Positions 60,063 through 64,000 of a stretch of DNA of 64,000 nt are shown here, piece after piece. This stretch comes from Pseudisothecium myosuroides. Taxonomy: Eukaryota; Streptophyta; Bryopsida; Hypnales; Lembophyllaceae. The translations under genes were made by a program, and so were the position numbers. The notes under the pieces were generated by a model. That model did not search any database and was not told where the DNA came from. It was given only the letters and a program-made list of their open reading frames with translations. The stretch's first letter is position 1, and each line of letters starts with the position of its first letter. The stretch covers positions 10,354,001 to 10,418,000 of the forward strand of contig OX637296.1 in the NCBI GenBank assembly GCA_951799445.1, given 5' to 3'.

Positions 60063-60194
60063 CACAGGAAGCCTTTTCTGAATTCCCCGCATGCATTGTA
60101 CTCCAAATCCCCTCCTAAGAAACAAGAAAAAGTTACAAATTGTTGTTCATAGGGAATATCACTCTCACAGGGAAATGTGAGACAAGGAATTTTA
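60063..60194. mobile_element. Truncated second copy of the CACAG-ended element
   Basis: Reverse complement of 59346-59477 with two mismatches that I found, starting at CACAGGAAGCC. It stops at TTAA (60192-60195) where a TTAA-family element begins; the intact copy has ttccttaaaattcc at the matching place. Confidence 0.8.
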
Positions 60195-60195
60195 A

Positions 60196-60430
60196 CCCCT
60201 AAACGCCCAAACAACATTTTTTGACAACATAGCATTTTTGGTCAGGCCAGCAGCTTCAGAGAAATGGATATTTTGGGTTGAAATTTTAATAGTATGTGGG
60301 GACGAGGAGTACCTTTCTAGGACAATTGTTTTTAGAACATTTTGATTTATAGAAAAAAAGTTAGAGAGTGAGAAGTGATTTTGCTTGCTCGAAGGGCAGC
60401 ACGGGCAGCTCAATTTACACTAGCGCTGAA
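60196..60430. mobile_element. TTAA-family element, left end only
   Basis: TTAA then CCCCTAAACGCCC, followed by family-like tttttgacaacatagcattttt..tc. No CCTTTAGGGG end found downstream, so it is truncated; right limit approximate. Confidence 0.55.
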
Positions 60431-61217
60431 ATTTTGGAACGTTGCCCAAATATCTTGGGGCAGAGCTGAGGGCAGGGGGCCCAGGTCTGTGGAAAATGGG
60501 TTACCGTTATTGTCCTTCAATATACTCCCTCTTATTGTTCTAGATTCGCAGTCTGCTTACTGTGGTGTCAGCCTCGACTGCATCCACATTTATTGCAACT
60601 ACAAGGCAGTTTGACAATGGAGGGATCCATGGTAGAGCTGACTTTCACTAGGCTTAGCAGCTGCAACGGCAGTTAGGGCAGCAGTTCAGCTGAAGTGACA
60701 ACAGAATGCACATTCCATCCAAATAATTGACAAGAAAACTAGCCTCTATTTATTTTTGCCATCAAATTATCACTGTTCATAAACATTGCAACAAAAACAA
60801 ACTGAAGTCCATATTTCTACCAATAGATTGGTATTGAACTTCTAAGAAATGAATGGTCTGTCAATGCAATAAAACAACAATTAGACTATGGCTTGAATTT
60901 GTGTTCATCGACATCTACTGGTGATAGATCTACTAAACATGCATTAATTCCTAAAATGCTTTCCACCGGCAAAATTTCAATTTCAATGTTCACTGTACCC
61001 TGTCCACCTGTATGTAACAGTAATCACCCGTCAAAATCAAGGAACTCATAACATCATCCCATACCTGCCTTCACAAAGTTGAAAAAATTATTGGAAAAAG
61101 AAAATGACGGCCCTGTCTCCTTGATGGCTGCATTCATAATGCCATTAAAATTCCAACAAATTTCAAAATGCAAGCAATAGAACTTCACAATGTTCACAAG
61201 CAACACCACAATGTAAC
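60431..61217. other. No supported gene
   Basis: Balanced composition near 60440-60620, with an open plus-strand frame (60375-60614) lacking a family match. The rest is unassigned. Confidence 0.4.
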
Positions 61218-61553
61218 ATGGAAGCAAACAACAAAGAAGTGCTTGCTGGAGCGGCTAAGCATGAGTCAAGCGTCATTTGCACAGATAGGAGTGGCGACCA
61301 TCAAGTCATCAAGCTTGACAAAGTTGCAGCTGCGGGAGAGCTCGCTCGGCAAGACGGGGTCCTGGTCACAAGCACAGACAGTCCAACAACGTTAGTAGAA
61401 GATACAACACCACTACATGAGAGAGCAGACTGCAGTTTCAAAAAGACCAGCTCCTTACCTGAGCGCTGCAGGATCGGTTTTGTATGTTGCTTGCATTGCT
61501 ACTCGCTTGCTTGTATGACTTGTTTGAATCTGTGCTGTAGAACATGGATATAG
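61218..61553 (+). CDS. Hypothetical 111-residue ORF, possibly a 5' exon
   Basis: True ATG (MEANNKEVLAGAAKHES). Hydrophilic first 85 residues, then a Cys-rich tail. The segment KKTSSLPERC recurs as QKTTSFPERW in the next open frame (61797), and the DNA word acgacctcc.tcc recurs again at 62984, so this region may have grown by local duplication. Not recognised; coding status uncertain. Confidence 0.25.
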   Translation: MEANNKEVLAGAAKHESSVICTDRSGDHQVIKLDKVAAAGELARQDGVLVTSTDSPTTLVEDTTPLHERADCSFKKTSSLPERCRIGFVCCLHCYSLACMTCLNLCCRTWI

Positions 61554-61687
61554 GATTGCATTTTGAGTTTCCATCTTACATCTTACTGTCTCAGTTGAGT
61601 ACCGATAGTTTCAAACACTACTGTAGATTTCTTGCTGGCTCGAGTGACGTTTCATTCTGGGCTTGTATTGCGATTGAGCTGGTTTGA

Positions 61688-62394
61688 GTGGCATGGGATT
61701 GTCTCTTTGTACTCGGTTTTGGTTTTATTTTTTGGCATCCATCCCTTGGATCGGCGTTGCAGCAGGGAGGCCCGGAGAGAATCGACATCATTTTTCAAAA
61801 AACGACCTCCTTCCCTGAGCGTTGGCACTGGATTGACGTTGTTGCTGGATTGGCATTGCAGGAAGAGGGAGCAGAGGATAAATTCGAAGCTCTTCACCAA
61901 CCGACCTACTTATTAAGGCAGGGCTGCATTGACATTGTTCGATCGACGTTGGCGGATATTGGGAGCGTTGGAGTGGAGGGGGCGAGCGGATTGGTTGAAG
62001 CTTGGAAAACTTCTTCTGAATCGTTGCTGCAGGAGAGCTCGGCGTTGGCGAAGGGAGACATCGAGCTACACAGCAACTGGGAGGTAAGCAACCCCAACTT
62101 CAACGGGGCTTGGTCGGTGGGGGTACTGCCCGGCATCGACAACATCGAGCAGCTGCAACCGGAGCAGGAGAGGAGCGTCGGCATCGGCCAAGTGCGACCG
62201 GAGCGGGAGGTGGGGTTCGGCGTCGATAAAGGAGGTGCTGTGACGTCACCGACCAGAGTCCCTGCTGCAGCGCCAGTTCTTCAAACAAGGCCCTGCAAAC
62301 ACATCATCGACGTCGGCGCTGCGTCAACGGTGACAGTGGCAACGACGAGACAGCACGTCGACTCCGACATCCAAGGTTGTCCGGAACCACAGGT
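61688..62394 (+). CDS. Hypothetical protein, 5' exon(s) of a probable multi-exon gene
   Basis: Open from an ATG at 61688. A CACAG/gtacgt donor at 62394/62395 and a second good donor ctgggag/gtaagc at 62087 suggest exon ends. The first 20 residues are hydrophobic (LFVLGFGFIFW), the rest Ala/Glu/Val-rich. Composition is much richer in G and C than the flanks. No domain recognised. Confidence 0.35.
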
Positions 62395-62475
62395 ACGTTG
62401 AGTGGAAGGAGTGTTTTCTGGAATTAACACGCTGCAGTCACATCCCAAAGTCTTACCAGTCACTTGTACGTGCAG

Positions 62476-62841
62476 CTTGTGCTACAACCGAGACAAGAAA
62501 TAGAAGTTCAAGATCAGTTGTTCCACCTTCTCACAACAAAGGAGGGAGCTTCTTCCCTGCAAGCAAGTAGGGTGGTGGCTTTGCTAAACATCACACATCT
62601 CCAATCCTTGCCTATACCAAGAGGGAGTTTGAAGTGGCCTACCAATCCAAAAGCAACTAACTATCGTCACCACTTTTACAGACAAGCCGCACGGTGCTTG
62701 GGTTGGTGTCAACGACGACAATTTCATCCTGATATCCCTTCACTCATAAAGCAACGAGTGTGGCCTGATTTTGATACTGCATCTACCAACACTATTGTCA
62801 AACGCAATGCCCTGACTTCCTTACTTCGTGAAGGAAAAATG
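62476..62841 (+). CDS. Hypothetical protein, middle exon
   Basis: Begins after the acceptor tacgtgcag and ends at the donor aaaatgg/gtaagc. Basic, with several Trp and His (YRHHFYRQAARCLGWCQRR, KQRVWPDFDTASTN). It could be nucleic-acid binding, but I cannot place the family. Exon limits are inferred from splice consensus. Confidence 0.4.
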
Positions 62842-62982
62842 GGTAAGCTATACCTTGACTTATACCTCAACTTCTTGCTTACATTGCTTACCTATCGATT
62901 TTAGACTTGCATCACCAAATTAAAAAAAATCATGAAGTTGAACATCACTTACCTCATGTTCTGGAATGCATAGCTTGCAAAG

Positions 62983-63699
62983 GACGACCTCCCTCCACGC
63001 CGCAGTGAACGGCTGCGGGTTCAGGTGGATGAGATCCAGCATTCTCCAAAAGACTTCAGCTAGGGAAATCTCTCACCAATCTCCTCCTCCGACAACAGCG
63101 AGCCACAACAAGATTGTCCTCCTGTCGAACATGACAATGATTTGCGTATTGGAGAACCAGATCTAGACCTTGTGGAAAGTGATAAACAAGAAGAGGAAGA
63201 CTTGGCAGAGGCACAAGAATCATCATGCCAAGGATTTTCAGAGGACTCCGATGAGGAAGACGAAGGGGAAGACGGAGGGGAAGATGAAGGGGAAGACGAA
63301 GGATCTGCATGGGAAGAAATGCTTTGGCCACCTGAGATGATGCAACAATACTTTGCAAAAAAAAGGTGGAAGATGAAGAGACCTCGGCGGGAGAAAGACA
63401 ATGGGAATGCACAGCCTGGTCATTTCGAAATAGGAGAGGGAAGCCAACTTGCAGCAAAGGAACGTTGGAGCATCCAAGGTCCAAGCGAGCCGGCCGTTGC
63501 ATGGCTTGATGGAGGATCGAGCGGCAATGAACGATCTATGGACACAAGGCAGGCGCGTGTCAAAGCCAGTGTCAACGGACTTAGCAGAGAGGAAGACCGG
63601 ACAGCCGAGTCGCTGTTGCTGCCAGCAGACTCTACGGAGAACCTTCTCCTCCGACAATGGAGCGGGGTTTGGGTGGGGATGACTTGGCGGGGTACTTGA
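62983..63699 (+). pseudogene. Hypothetical acidic protein, 3' exon with in-frame stop
   Basis: After the acceptor tgcaaag the frame reads DDLPPRRSERLRVQV, meets TAG at 63061-63063, and continues in the same frame (GNLSPISSSDNSE) into a long acidic region (SEDSDEEDEGEDGGEDEG) and a basic patch (KKRWKMKRPRREK) to TGA at 63697-63699. The open part from 63142 alone is 185 codons. The stop suggests a pseudogene or a missed splice; phase with the preceding exon does not fit simply. Confidence 0.4.
63256..63303 (+). repeat. 12-bp tandem repeat, four units
   Basis: gaagacgaaggg repeated four times with single changes, encoding Glu-Asp-Glu/Gly-Gly units of the acidic region. Confidence 0.85.
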
Positions 63700-64000
63700 G
63701 GTACCCCCTCACCCTGTAACTGGTAGTTCTTTTTACTTTTTTGGTTGAAATCCGGAGTTAGCGGTTAGTTCTTTCAGTTAGTTCACTACTGTTGTGTTCA
63801 GTTCGAGATTTTAGAGGGAGTTGGAGATAAATTATACTAGTACAATTTTGGCATTTCTAGTTTCTACCAAGTGCGAGAAGGGTTGGCTTTAGTAAATAAG
63901 GCAACATTCGCAAATGCTATGCACATTTTATAAAAATATATTTTTGGTCAAAAAACCCCTCAAAATTTGCATATGGTGAAAAATGGTTATCCAATTTTCT
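63700..64000. other. No gene seen at right edge
   Basis: Begins with the short palindrome ggtacttgaggtacc and then becomes AT-rich. Possible 3' UTR of the preceding gene. Confidence 0.35.

Overview
The window reads as nuclear DNA of a land plant. It has AT-rich intergenic sequence, an F-box/Kelch gene family, GT..AG-type splice signals, and many short terminal-inverted-repeat elements with plant-type target-site duplications (TSDs). I see no bacterial operons, rRNA, tRNA or CRISPR array. I cannot name the species; a non-seed plant is possible but that is a guess.

Layout. 1-6.5 kb: a decayed Ty3/Gypsy-like fragment at the left edge, two TTAA-flanked elements, then AT-rich DNA and a relic of an F-box downstream flank (6290-6533). 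6.5-12.4 kb: two large elements with TAA target duplications (2316 bp, and a 3414-bp foldback whose 765-bp arms pair without a net indel). 12.5-13.97 kb: segment B, repeated almost perfectly at 48.7-50.1 kb. 13976-45055: a head-to-tail array of a 13512-bp unit, two full copies plus 4056 bp of a third. Each unit carries an intact F-box/Kelch exon on the minus strand; the full units also carry a 3565-bp TTAA element, a 2402-bp pogo-like element with a dead transposase, and several small elements. 45.06-52 kb: older, diverged paralogues of the right half of the unit, without those insertions, so they serve as natural empty sites. 52-57.5 kb: short elements and repeats, no gene. 57.6-60.06 kb: a fourth F-box/Kelch gene split by an 895-bp CACAG-ended insertion. 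61-64 kb: a GC-richer stretch with a probable multi-exon plus-strand gene of unknown function that has an in-frame stop.

How it fits together. One F-box locus has been duplicated repeatedly at different ages, and transposons have landed in the copies at different times. Comparing copies gives direct filled/empty-site evidence for TTAA insertion (three cases), TA insertion (one) and a 3-bp duplication (one). The breakpoint of the 13.5-kb array lies 11 bp inside the end of a small element, and the third copy switches to a diverged paralogue within an open reading frame. The most interesting items are the TTAA family with CCCC/GGGG ends, the pogo-type element with CACTA-like ends, the array junction, and the F-box exon bracketed by inverted transposon ends.
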